Assembly (NCBI GenBank): GCA_012520755.1
Contig: JAAYNS010000155.1
Location: 1 to 35,408 of the forward strand
Length of the DNA: 35,408 bases
Source: Tissierellia bacterium
GTDB lineage: Bacteria; Bacillota; Clostridia; Tissierellales; Tissierellaceae
Direction: 5' to 3'
Of the stretch, positions 16,839 to 24,761 are shown in pieces. Every line of letters starts with the position of its first letter. Positions within the stretch are counted from its first letter, which is position 1. A program made the position numbers and the translations under genes. The notes under the pieces are model-generated. The model did no database searches. It was not told where the DNA came from and saw only the letters and a program-made list of their open reading frames with translations.

Positions 16839-17846
16839 ATGATTAGAAATCCAGAAATTGTCGTAATAGGTGGTGGAACAGGCTTATCTGTTTTATTAAG
16901 GGGATTAAAACAATTCACACCAAATATTACAGCAATTGTAACAGTTGCAGATGATGGTGGAGGTTCTGGAAAGTTGAGAGAAGACCTAGGAATGCTTCCG
17001 CCTGGAGATATAAGATCTTGTTTGTTGGCATTAGCAAATACAGAACCAACCATGGAAAAGGTATTTCAATATAGATTTGATGAAGGTGCTTTAAAGGGTC
17101 AAAGCTTTGGGAACATCTTTATAGCTGCTATGAATGAAATATATGGGAGTTTTGAGTTAGCCATAAAAGAGGCAAGCAATGTTCTTTCTATAACAGGGAA
17201 AGTATATCCTATGACTCTTGAAGATGTGAGATTACATGCAGAGTTGGAGAATGGGAAAATAGTATATGGTGAATCTAAAATCCCTATAGAAGCATTGAAG
17301 GAAAACTGTAAAATAAAACGAATATATATGAACCCAAAAATATCATATCCTCTTGCAGAAGCTGTAGAATCTATAAAGAACTCAGATCTTATAGTATTGG
17401 GACCTGGTAGCCTCTATACATCAGTTATCCCTAATCTTTTAGTAAATAATATTGTAGACACAATATATAATGCAAGAGCACCTAAAGTATATGTTTGTAA
17501 TGTTATGACGCAGCCAGGGGAAACTGATGGATTTAGTGTATTCGATCATGTGAATGGGATATTGAACCATAGTAGGGAAAAATTTTTAGATTATGTCATT
17601 GCAAATACTGAAGAAATACCAGAAGAAATCTTAGAAAAGTATATTACAGATGGTTCGAGACCAGTTAGATTACAGGCAGAAGATGAACTAAATTTAGCTA
17701 AGAAGGGCATCAAGTTAATAAAAGGGAGATTAATAGATGTAGAAAAAAACTATATTAGACATGACAATATCGAATTAAGCAAGTTATTAGTTGACCTAGC
17801 AAATAATGGCAATAATAATGGTGGTAATAGTTTTACAGCCATCTAG
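16839..17846 (+). CDS. Gluconeogenesis/cell-wall factor YvcK (GlmR-like, CofD fold)
   Basis: A 335-residue protein of the CofD-like UPF0052 family. Signature stretches are VIGGGTGLSVLLRGLKQF, VTVADDGGGSGKLREDLG, PPGDIRSCLLALA and LGPGSLYTSVIPNLLV. In Bacillus and Listeria relatives it binds UDP-GlcNAc and directs carbon into cell-wall precursors, and it is needed for growth on gluconeogenic carbon. It follows rapZ after 27 bases with an AAAGGGG site, the same order as in B. subtilis (yvcJ-yvcK). That order and the conserved nucleotide-sugar loops make the assignment firm; the regulatory ligand here is inferred from relatives. Confidence 0.94.
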   Translation: MIRNPEIVVIGGGTGLSVLLRGLKQFTPNITAIVTVADDGGGSGKLREDLGMLPPGDIRSCLLALANTEPTMEKVFQYRFDEGALKGQSFGNIFIAAMNEIYGSFELAIKEASNVLSITGKVYPMTLEDVRLHAELENGKIVYGESKIPIEALKENCKIKRIYMNPKISYPLAEAVESIKNSDLIVLGPGSLYTSVIPNLLVNNIVDTIYNARAPKVYVCNVMTQPGETDGFSVFDHVNGILNHSREKFLDYVIANTEEIPEEILEKYITDGSRPVRLQAEDELNLAKKGIKLIKGRLIDVEKNYIRHDNIELSKLLVDLANNGNNNGGNSFTAI

Positions 17847-17905
17847 TTTATAGAAAGATTAGGATTACTTCTTTTCTTTCTTTTTTTCATAATCTTGTGA
17901 AAATG

Positions 17906-17936
17906 TTTACAAAAGTAATATAAAATATAGTATAAT
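17906..17936 (+). promoter_or_regulatory. Possible promoter of the NUDIX-whiA-HPr-grdX genes
   Basis: TTTACA (17906-17911) and a perfect TATAAT (17931-17936) are separated by 19 bases, slightly long. They sit in the 138-base gap after the YvcK-like gene, where an AT-rich T tract (17874-17887) hints at a weak terminator. Confidence 0.5.
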
Positions 17937-17984
17937 GATTATAGCAATGGGCATGAGCTTTGCCAATAATCAGGAGTTGGTGTT

Positions 17985-18395
17985 ATGTTGGAAGTTAGTT
18001 CAGGAGGTGTAGTAGTCTTTGGTAATGCAGTGCTTTTACTAAAGAAATACAATGGTGATTGGGTCCTACCAAAAGGACGATTAGAAAAGAATGAAGATAT
18101 AAAAAGTGCTGCCCTAAGAGAAGTATTTGAAGAAACCGGAGTAAAAGCTGAGATACTTAACTATATAGGATCCGTTCAGTACGATTATAAGAACTTTAAA
18201 GAAGATGAAATAGTTCGTAAGACGGTACATTGGTATCTAATGAAGAGCAACTCAATGGAATGCACACCATTGAGAAAGGAAGGTTTTATAGATGCTGTGT
18301 ATGTTCATATAGATAAGGCTAGAGATTTACTTAGATATAGTGATGAAAGAAAAGTGATAATAAAGGGAATTGAGCTTATGAAAAAATTGGGGTGA
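17985..18395 (+). CDS. NUDIX hydrolase
   Basis: A 136-residue NUDIX-fold protein. The NUDIX box is complete around residues 28-50: G in PKGRLEKNED, then the metal-binding REVFEETGV. NUDIX enzymes hydrolyse nucleoside diphosphates linked to another group; the substrate is not determined by the sequence. CAGGAG at 17971-17976 sets the start. A NUDIX gene (yvcI) also belongs to the B. subtilis yvcI-yvcJ-yvcK-whiA-crh cluster, though there it lies before the rapZ homologue rather than after yvcK. It is followed after four bases by whiA. Confidence 0.9.
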   Translation: MLEVSSGGVVVFGNAVLLLKKYNGDWVLPKGRLEKNEDIKSAALREVFEETGVKAEILNYIGSVQYDYKNFKEDEIVRKTVHWYLMKSNSMECTPLRKEGFIDAVYVHIDKARDLLRYSDERKVIIKGIELMKKLG

Positions 18396-18399
18396 TAAG

Positions 18400-19353
18400 A
18401 TGTCCTTTTCTTCAAATGCAAAAAATGAAATATCCAGGATGGACACAAGTGAGGACTGTTGTGCTTTAGCTGAGCTATCAGCCTTAGTTAGAATGAATGG
18501 TACAATTCAAATCATGGGTTCAAATAAATATATACTTAAATTTAGAACAGAAAATGCAGCAATTGCGCGAAGAATTTTTTCTATTTTAAAGATCCTATAT
18601 AATACAAATGTAGAAATAGTAGTAAGGAAAAATCGACAGCTTAAAAAGAATAATAATTATTTGATTTTAGTCAACAACAAGAAAATTTCTAATAAAATCT
18701 TGCATGATGTAGGATTTATTGATGAGAATGAAATAGATTTTTTATTTCCTAGTTATAAGGTACCAGATAAGATTATTGCTAATAGATGTTGTAAGAGAAG
18801 TTATATAAGAGGGTCTTTTTTAGGTGGTGGCTCTATAAGCAACCCAGAAAAAACATATCATTTAGAGTTTGTTACTAACAATAAAGAACATGCAAAAGAC
18901 TTAAGCGATATAATAAATAGCTTTGGCTTAAATTCAAAAATAGTACTTAGAAAAGAAAACTATGTTGTATATATAAAAGAAGGTGAGCAGATAGTTGATG
19001 TATTGAATATTATCGGGGCTCATCAAGCCTTATTGAAGTTTGAAGATGTAAGGGTTTTAAAGGATGTAAGGAATAATATAAATAGAATTGTAAATTGTGA
19101 AACTGCAAATCTCAGTAAAACAATAGATGCATCTATGAGGCAGGTTGAGCAGATTAAATATATAGATGAAAAGATTGGACTAAATAAACTGCCCATTAGT
19201 TTAAAAGAGATTGCAGAGCTTAGACTAGAGAATCCAGATGCAAGCTTAAAAGAAATTGGATCTATGCTTAGTCAACCTATTGGCAAATCTGGGGTCAATC
19301 ATAGATTTAAAAAAATAGAGAAAATTGCAAATGAGTTAAGGGGAGAGAAGTAA
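18400..19353 (+). CDS. whiA: WhiA DNA-binding regulator
   Basis: A 317-residue WhiA protein. The N-terminal half resembles a LAGLIDADG homing-endonuclease fold (CALAELSALVRMNGTIQI and the second copy around RGSFLGGGSISNPEKTYHLEF). The C-terminal helix-turn-helix is at about 225-310 (LKEIAELRLENPDASLKEIG, then SGVNHRFKKI). WhiA controls sporulation septation in Streptomyces and affects cell division and chromosome segregation in Bacillus. The stop codon overlaps the HPr start codon by one base. Confidence 0.96.
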   Translation: MSFSSNAKNEISRMDTSEDCCALAELSALVRMNGTIQIMGSNKYILKFRTENAAIARRIFSILKILYNTNVEIVVRKNRQLKKNNNYLILVNNKKISNKILHDVGFIDENEIDFLFPSYKVPDKIIANRCCKRSYIRGSFLGGGSISNPEKTYHLEFVTNNKEHAKDLSDIINSFGLNSKIVLRKENYVVYIKEGEQIVDVLNIIGAHQALLKFEDVRVLKDVRNNINRIVNCETANLSKTIDASMRQVEQIKYIDEKIGLNKLPISLKEIAELRLENPDASLKEIGSMLSQPIGKSGVNHRFKKIEKIANELRGEK

Positions 19354-19619
19354 TGGAGAAATTAACTATCAAATTGAATAATGAAGAAGGATTACATGCT
19401 AGACCAGCAGCAATATTTGTACAAGTTGCTAGTAAATATACTAGTGAACTAACAATTGAAGCACATGGAGTAGAAGTAAATGGGAAAAGTATAATAGGGA
19501 TTATGTCTTTAGGAGCCTTTCATGGGGAAGAAATAACATTAACAGCTAATGGCCAGGATGAAAAAGAAATGATTGAAGAGTTGAAAAATTTAATAGAAAA
19601 TGAATTCAAGGGTTATTAG
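19353..19619 (+). CDS. ptsH: HPr phosphocarrier protein
   Basis: An 88-residue HPr. H15 in EGLHARPAA is the site phosphorylated by enzyme I, and S46 in VNGKSIIGIMSLG is the site phosphorylated by HPr kinase. In B. subtilis the gene at this position after whiA is crh, whose product has Gln at position 15 and cannot join the PTS; the intact His here makes this a true HPr. No enzyme I gene is in the window. With HprK at 9498 it completes the catabolite-repression sensor. It is translationally coupled to whiA by a one-base overlap. Confidence 0.95.
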   Translation: MEKLTIKLNNEEGLHARPAAIFVQVASKYTSELTIEAHGVEVNGKSIIGIMSLGAFHGEEITLTANGQDEKEMIEELKNLIENEFKGY

Positions 19620-19620
19620 T

Positions 19621-20016
19621 ATGAATAGAATGGAGAGTATATTAATAACAAATAATTCAAAAGTATATGATAAATTTAATGAGACATTAGAGATAGTCTA
19701 TTTAAATGATTATAGCTACTTAGATATTCTATACTTTTTAAGAGATAAAATCCATGAAGGCCACAAGTTGTTAACACATCCCCTATCAGGAAGTATTAAA
19801 CCTAATGAAACTCCATATAAGAGTGTTATAATTTCTAAAAAAACAGGTGAATTAGATACAGAAGGTTTGCTTATTGTTGAAGACAGTATCCTTACAGCAA
19901 AGAAGTTTATTAACGATAAAGCCACTCCTCAATGGACTGAAAGCGTATTGGATGACTTTAGAGTCATTGATTTGTCTTTAATGGAAAATGTAATAGAAAA
20001 ACTAGGTCATGTTTAA
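19621..20016 (+). CDS. grdX: GrdX-family protein
   Basis: A 131-residue soluble protein recognised as GrdX-like from SILITNNSKV near the start and the core LLTHPLSGSIKPNETPYKSV. GrdX is an accessory protein of unknown biochemical function usually encoded in glycine reductase operons of Stickland-fermenting Clostridia. ATG 19621, one base after the HPr stop, is preferred over an upstream in-frame ATG at 19600 because the latter lies inside the HPr gene and AAGGG (19608-19612) is well spaced for 19621. No grdA-E genes are visible here, so this copy stands apart from that operon. The match is by recalled motifs; a profile search would settle it. Confidence 0.75.
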   Translation: MNRMESILITNNSKVYDKFNETLEIVYLNDYSYLDILYFLRDKIHEGHKLLTHPLSGSIKPNETPYKSVIISKKTGELDTEGLLIVEDSILTAKKFINDKATPQWTESVLDDFRVIDLSLMENVIEKLGHV

Positions 20017-20043
20017 AGCTTTCGATAATCGAAGGCTTTTTTG
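20016..20043 (+). terminator. Terminator after grdX
   Basis: AAGCTTTCGA (20016-20025) pairs with TCGAAGGCTT (20029-20038), with one G-U pair and a three-base loop, followed by a T run to about 20042. The stem starts inside the grdX stop codon. It ends the whiA-HPr-grdX transcript before dnaE. Confidence 0.85.
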
Positions 20044-20107
20044 ATTTTTAATAAAACTAGATATGATAGAATTAATTAAGGATTAAAGTAGTAGAAAGAG
20101 GGGCAAA

Positions 20108-23100
20108 ATGAAAGACAGATTTACTCATTTACATGTACATACTGAATATAGTCTGTTAGATGGTTCAATTAGGATTAAGGATTTAGTCAAAAAGACTAAA
20201 GAACTTGGTATGGATTCCATTGCTATAACTGATCATGGAGCTATGTTTGGTGTTATACAATTTTATAAAGAAGCAAAGAAGAATGGTATTAAACCTATAC
20301 TTGGTTCGGAAGTATATGTAGCAATGAATAAATATACTGAAAAAGAACCTAAGGATAAAAATCAATATCATTTAGTTTTGCTTGCTGAAAACAACACTGG
20401 TTATAAAAACCTAATGAGAATAGTCTCAGAAGCATATGTCAATGGATTTTACTACAAGCCAAGGGTAGATCATGATGTTTTAAGAAAATATAAAGAAGGA
20501 ATTATTTGTCTGTCAGCATGTCTGGCTGGTGAAGTTCAACAATACTTGCTGCAGAATAATTATTCTAAGGCTAAAGAAGTAGCCTTAGAATATAAAAACA
20601 TCTTTGGAGAAGATAATTTCTATTTAGAGTTACAAGATCATGGAATGACGGAGCAATTAGGTGTCAATAAAGACCTAATAAGACTCTCCCAAGAGTTAGA
20701 TATTCCTTTAGTAGCAACAAATGACGTTCACTATTTGACCAAAGAAGACTCAATAATCCATGATGTATTGCTATGTGTACAAACTGGGAAAACCGTTGAT
20801 GAGGAAAATAGAATGAAGTTTCCCACAGACCAGTTTTACCTAAAATCCCCAGAAGAAATGTATTCATTATTTCATTATAGCCAAGAGGCACTTACAAACA
20901 CGGTGAAAATTGCTGATAGGTGTAATGTAGAATTGGATTTCAACACATTACATTTGCCAAAATTCAAGGTCCCAGAAGGCTATACTAATGTCCAATATCT
21001 AGAAAAACTTTGTAAGGAGGGATTAATAGAGAGATATACTGTAATAACAGATAGTATTAGAAAAAGATATGAATTTGAGTTTAATACTATAGTTAATATG
21101 GGCTATACAGATTACTTTTTGATAGTATGGGACTTTATAAGATTTGCGAAAGAGAAGGACATTGAAGTTGGACCTGGGCGTGGCTCTGCAGCAGGAAGTA
21201 TTATATCTTATGCACTTGGAATCATCAATGTAGATCCTCTTGAATTTGGCTTGCTCTTTGAAAGATTCTTAAATCCAGAAAGAGTAACAATGCCAGATAT
21301 AGATATTGACTTTTGCTATGAACGAAGGGAAGAAGTAATAGAATATGTTGTTAATAAATATGGGCATGATAGAGTAGCACAAATTACAACATTTGGAACT
21401 ATGGGAGCCAGAGGAGCCATTAGAGATGTTGGCAGGGCCTTGAACATGCCATATAATACTGTGGATAATATTGCAAAGCAAGTTCCAAATGAGCTAGGAA
21501 TTACATTAACAAGGGCACTTGAAATAAGCCATTCCTTAAAAAATGAGTATGAAAACAATGAAGAGGTTCGCAATTTAATTGATATAGCATTAGCAATGGA
21601 AGGCTTGCCAAGACATACATCAACCCATGCTGCAGGAGTTGTTATATCAGAAGCTCCAATAACAGAATATGCTCCCCTAGTAAATAATAATGAATCGATA
21701 GCTACTCAGTTTACAATGAATGAACTTGAAGAGCTAGGCCTTTTAAAGATGGACTTTTTAGGACTTAGGACTTTGACTGTAATAAGAGATGCTGCTAATC
21801 TAATAGAAAAAAATTATGGAATAAAAGTTGATTTTGGAAAAAAATTCACTTATGATGACCCAAACGTAATTGAGATGTTTGCAAAAGCAGAGACTTTAGG
21901 CATATTTCAATTTGAAAGTCCAGGCATGAGGGCATTTTTGAAAGAATTAAAGGCAAATAAATTTGGGGATTTAATTGCAGCGAATTCATTGTTTAGGCCT
22001 GGACCAATGAATCAGATTCCTACATTTATTGAGTGTAAGCACGACCCTTCAAAGATTAAATATCTACATCCAAAACTAGAGCCAATACTTAATGTCACAT
22101 ATGGTTGTATTGTATATCAGGAGCAAGTAATGCAAATAGTTCGAGATTTAGGGGGCTATTCTTTAGGCAGGGCGGACTTAGTTAGAAGAGCTATGGGCAA
22201 AAAGAAAATGGATGTAATGGAGCATGAGAGAAACAACTTTATATATGGGCATACTGATGAAGATGGAAATGTAATAATCCCAGGTGCAATTAGAAATGGA
22301 GTTGATGAAAAAACAGCCAGTAAGATATTTGACTTAATGATCGACTTTGCAAACTACGCCTTCAACAAATCCCATTCTGCCGCCTATGCTGTTGTTGCAT
22401 ATAGAAGTGCCTGGCTGAAATATTACTATCCAGAAGAATTTATGGCAGCACAGATTTCCTCAGTTATGGATAGTACAACACAGGTATCTCTTTATATACA
22501 AGAATGCAAAAGACTTGGGATTGAAGTATTACCGCCAGATGTAAATACCTCTCATGATAAATTTACTGTAGATAATAAAAAGATTAGATTTGGATTAAGT
22601 GCAGTAAAGAACGTAGGAAAAGGACTTATATATGCAATAGTAAAGGCTAGGGAAGAGGGGAGATTTCAAAGTTTTACTGATTTAGTTGAACGAATTGAAA
22701 AGTTAGATTCAAATGTAATGAATAAAAGAGCAATAGAAAGTCTAATAAAATGTGGGGCAATGGATTCACTCGGTGCAAATCGTGCTCAATTGCTATCAAT
22801 ATTTGAAAAAATAATAGATGGGATACACTCAGATAAGAAAAGAAACATAGAAGGACAATTTTCCCTCTTTGATTCTGTGGAAGATGATGTGAAAGATGAG
22901 AATTTGCCAGATATTAATGAGTTTCCGCAAAAATCATTGTTACAAATGGAAAAAGAAATGCTAGGCATATATGTATCAGGACATCCTTTAGATCCTTATA
23001 TAGAAGAGTTAGAGAAAATCTCAACTGTTTCCACAACACAATTATCCAAAGAAGTAGAAAGTGTAGAACTTGAAAACAGAGATGGGCAAAAGATAAGAAT

Positions 23101-23569
23101 AGCTGGCATAATAGTAGAGAAAAAGAATAAAGTAACTAAAAACAATAATATGATGGCATTCATAACATTAGAGGATTTATATGGTTCAATTGAATGTATT
23201 GTATTTCCAGCTATCTTTGACAAATATAATAAGTATATAGATAGTGACAAGGTAGTTGTTGTTGAGGGAAGACTCTCCATATCCGAAGTTGAAGATCCTA
23301 AGATTATCTGTGAAAAAATATATCCATTAAATTATTATAAAAATGATAAACTAATTATCAAGCTGCCTAAGGATAGCAAAGCAAATCTGTTTGAACAAAT
23401 AAAGGTGATATTAAGGCGGTATCCGGGGGATACACCTGTATATGTATTTATGGAAAGGATAAATAAAACAGTTGTAGCAGATAGGGGACTATGGGTAGAT
23501 GTAGATAACAACAATGTTAAAGTTGAATTGCAGAATTTGTTGGGTATTAATAGCGTGAAATTATCTTAA
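20108..23569 (+). CDS. dnaE: DNA polymerase III subunit alpha (DnaE type)
   Basis: A 1153-residue C-family replicative polymerase. An N-terminal PHP domain (about 5-230) has its metal-site motifs intact (HLHVHTEYSLLDG, AITDHGAMFG, ATNDVHYL). The palm has GPGRGSAAGS and the catalytic acids D397 and D399 in PDIDIDF plus D549 in KMDFLGLRTL. Helix-hairpin-helix segments follow, then the clamp-binding motif QFSLF (917-921) and an OB-fold domain (about 1000-1070, IRIAGIIVEKKNKVTK). It lacks the internal proofreading exonuclease that marks PolC; Clostridia normally carry both enzymes. AGAGGGGC precedes the ATG. Its neighbours, a small protein then pfkA and pyk, are in the usual clostridial order. 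Confidence 0.97.
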   Translation: MKDRFTHLHVHTEYSLLDGSIRIKDLVKKTKELGMDSIAITDHGAMFGVIQFYKEAKKNGIKPILGSEVYVAMNKYTEKEPKDKNQYHLVLLAENNTGYKNLMRIVSEAYVNGFYYKPRVDHDVLRKYKEGIICLSACLAGEVQQYLLQNNYSKAKEVALEYKNIFGEDNFYLELQDHGMTEQLGVNKDLIRLSQELDIPLVATNDVHYLTKEDSIIHDVLLCVQTGKTVDEENRMKFPTDQFYLKSPEEMYSLFHYSQEALTNTVKIADRCNVELDFNTLHLPKFKVPEGYTNVQYLEKLCKEGLIERYTVITDSIRKRYEFEFNTIVNMGYTDYFLIVWDFIRFAKEKDIEVGPGRGSAAGSIISYALGIINVDPLEFGLLFERFLNPERVTMPDIDIDFCYERREEVIEYVVNKYGHDRVAQITTFGTMGARGAIRDVGRALNMPYNTVDNIAKQVPNELGITLTRALEISHSLKNEYENNEEVRNLIDIALAMEGLPRHTSTHAAGVVISEAPITEYAPLVNNNESIATQFTMNELEELGLLKMDFLGLRTLTVIRDAANLIEKNYGIKVDFGKKFTYDDPNVIEMFAKAETLGIFQFESPGMRAFLKELKANKFGDLIAANSLFRPGPMNQIPTFIECKHDPSKIKYLHPKLEPILNVTYGCIVYQEQVMQIVRDLGGYSLGRADLVRRAMGKKKMDVMEHERNNFIYGHTDEDGNVIIPGAIRNGVDEKTASKIFDLMIDFANYAFNKSHSAAYAVVAYRSAWLKYYYPEEFMAAQISSVMDSTTQVSLYIQECKRLGIEVLPPDVNTSHDKFTVDNKKIRFGLSAVKNVGKGLIYAIVKAREEGRFQSFTDLVERIEKLDSNVMNKRAIESLIKCGAMDSLGANRAQLLSIFEKIIDGIHSDKKRNIEGQFSLFDSVEDDVKDENLPDINEFPQKSLLQMEKEMLGIYVSGHPLDPYIEELEKISTVSTTQLSKEVESVELENRDGQKIRIAGIIVEKKNKVTKNNNMMAFITLEDLYGSIECIVFPAIFDKYNKYIDSDKVVVVEGRLSISEVEDPKIICEKIYPLNYYKNDKLIIKLPKDSKANLFEQIKVILRRYPGDTPVYVFMERINKTVVADRGLWVDVDNNNVKVELQNLLGINSVKLS

Positions 23570-23610
23570 TTATATTCTTATTCATAATAATTGACCATGG
23601 AGGAAATATT

Positions 23611-23796
23611 ATGTGGACTACTATTTATTTGGCTACAAGTAGAGAACAGGCTAATAATATAGAAAACTTATTAAGAAGTGATGGTTTTCTTGTAAAGCTT
23701 GAAGAGGATCGGGCTGAAAGCTTGTATGAGATACTAGTTTTAAAAAATGAGGCAGAAGATGCACAAGATGCATTACTAGAAAGGGGATTACTATGA
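23611..23796 (+). CDS. Conserved small protein upstream of pfkA
   Basis: A 61-residue soluble protein beginning [21 protein letters not shown] and ending [14 protein letters not shown], predicted as a short alpha/beta fold with no membrane segment. Proteins of this size and pattern are common just before pfkA in Clostridia and have sometimes been labelled glutamate decarboxylase, which a protein this short cannot be. It looks related to small DUF2007-like domains, but I am not certain. GGAGG (23599-23603) sets the start, and its TGA overlaps the pfkA ATG by four bases, so the two are translationally coupled. Confidence 0.8.
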   Translation: MWTTIYLATSREQANNIENLLRSDGFLVKLEEDRAESLYEILVLKNEAEDAQDALLERGLL

Positions 23797-24752
23797 AGAC
23801 AATAGGAGTGCTTACCAGTGGAGGTGATGCACCGGGGATGAATGCTGCTTTAAGAGCTGTTGTTAGGACTGGAATATATAATGATGTTAGAATGATGGGA
23901 ATTAAGTGCGGATATGATGGCCTGATAAATGGTGATATTGATGATATGACATTGTCATCAGTAGCAGATATAATACATAGGGGTGGAACAGTGCTTAAAA
24001 CCGCTCGTTCTGATGAATTCGTAACAAAGGATGGATTTAATAGAGCTTTAAATATAATAGATGTATTTAATTTAGATGGCCTTGTAGTTCTAGGAGGGGA
24101 CGGCACCTTTAAGGGGGCGAAATCATTAGCTGATGCAGGAATTCCCGTCATAGGAATACCTTGTACTATAGATAATGATTTGGCATACACTGACTACACA
24201 ATTGGGTTTTTCACCGCTGTTGAAACAGTTGTTGAAGCCATAGGGAAAATAAGGGATACATCTTCTTCCCATGGAAGGGCAAATGTCATAGAAGTCATGG
24301 GAAGAAACTGTGGAGATATAGCACTATATTCTGGCCTTGCAGGTGGAGCTGAAAGTATAATTGTCCCAGAAATCGAATATGATATTGATCAAATATGTGA
24401 AAAAGTAATAAGGGGTAGAAACAGGAACAAACTACATCACATAATAATCGTAGCAGAAGGAGTAGGTAATCCTTATAGTATTGCTCAGGAAGTAGAGGAA
24501 AAAACCAATATAGAAACAAAAGTCACAGTGCTTGGCTATCTTCAAAGAGGCGGAACACCTAATACTTTAGATAGAATAATGGGATCTGAAATGGGTAAAA
24601 GTGCTGTAGAATTATTATTGGAAGGAAAATCGGCTAGGCTTGTAGGTGTGAAATGCAATGATATTTTTGACATTGATATTGATGAAGCTCTAAAGATGAG
24701 AAGGACATTTGATAAAGGCATGTATAATACTGCTAATATATTGTCACTATAG
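23793..24752 (+). CDS. pfkA: ATP-dependent 6-phosphofructokinase
   Basis: A 319-residue PfkA that makes fructose-1,6-bisphosphate, the committed step of glycolysis. Motifs match the E. coli enzyme: [28 protein letters not shown] (Gly at the site that marks ATP rather than pyrophosphate use), [19 protein letters not shown] with the catalytic Asp, the SSSHGR effector/substrate segment, [19 protein letters not shown] and [15 protein letters not shown]. It overlaps the upstream small gene by four bases and is followed after nine bases by pyk behind TAGGAGG, so upper and lower glycolytic control enzymes share an operon. Confidence 0.97.
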   Translation: MKTIGVLTSGGDAPGMNAALRAVVRTGIYNDVRMMGIKCGYDGLINGDIDDMTLSSVADIIHRGGTVLKTARSDEFVTKDGFNRALNIIDVFNLDGLVVLGGDGTFKGAKSLADAGIPVIGIPCTIDNDLAYTDYTIGFFTAVETVVEAIGKIRDTSSSHGRANVIEVMGRNCGDIALYSGLAGGAESIIVPEIEYDIDQICEKVIRGRNRNKLHHIIIVAEGVGNPYSIAQEVEEKTNIETKVTVLGYLQRGGTPNTLDRIMGSEMGKSAVELLLEGKSARLVGVKCNDIFDIDIDEALKMRRTFDKGMYNTANILSL

Positions 24753-24761
24753 GAGGTTGAA

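Noticed and set aside
17857-17900. Terminator after the YvcK-like gene
   Set aside because: Only short AT-rich complementary arms (AGAAAG/CTTTCT, or AAGATTA/TAATCTT with a large loop) are present; a T tract exists but no convincing stem.
23651-24190. 179-codon minus-strand frame under the small gene and pfkA
   Set aside because: It is antisense to two well-supported overlapping genes and has low-complexity translation.
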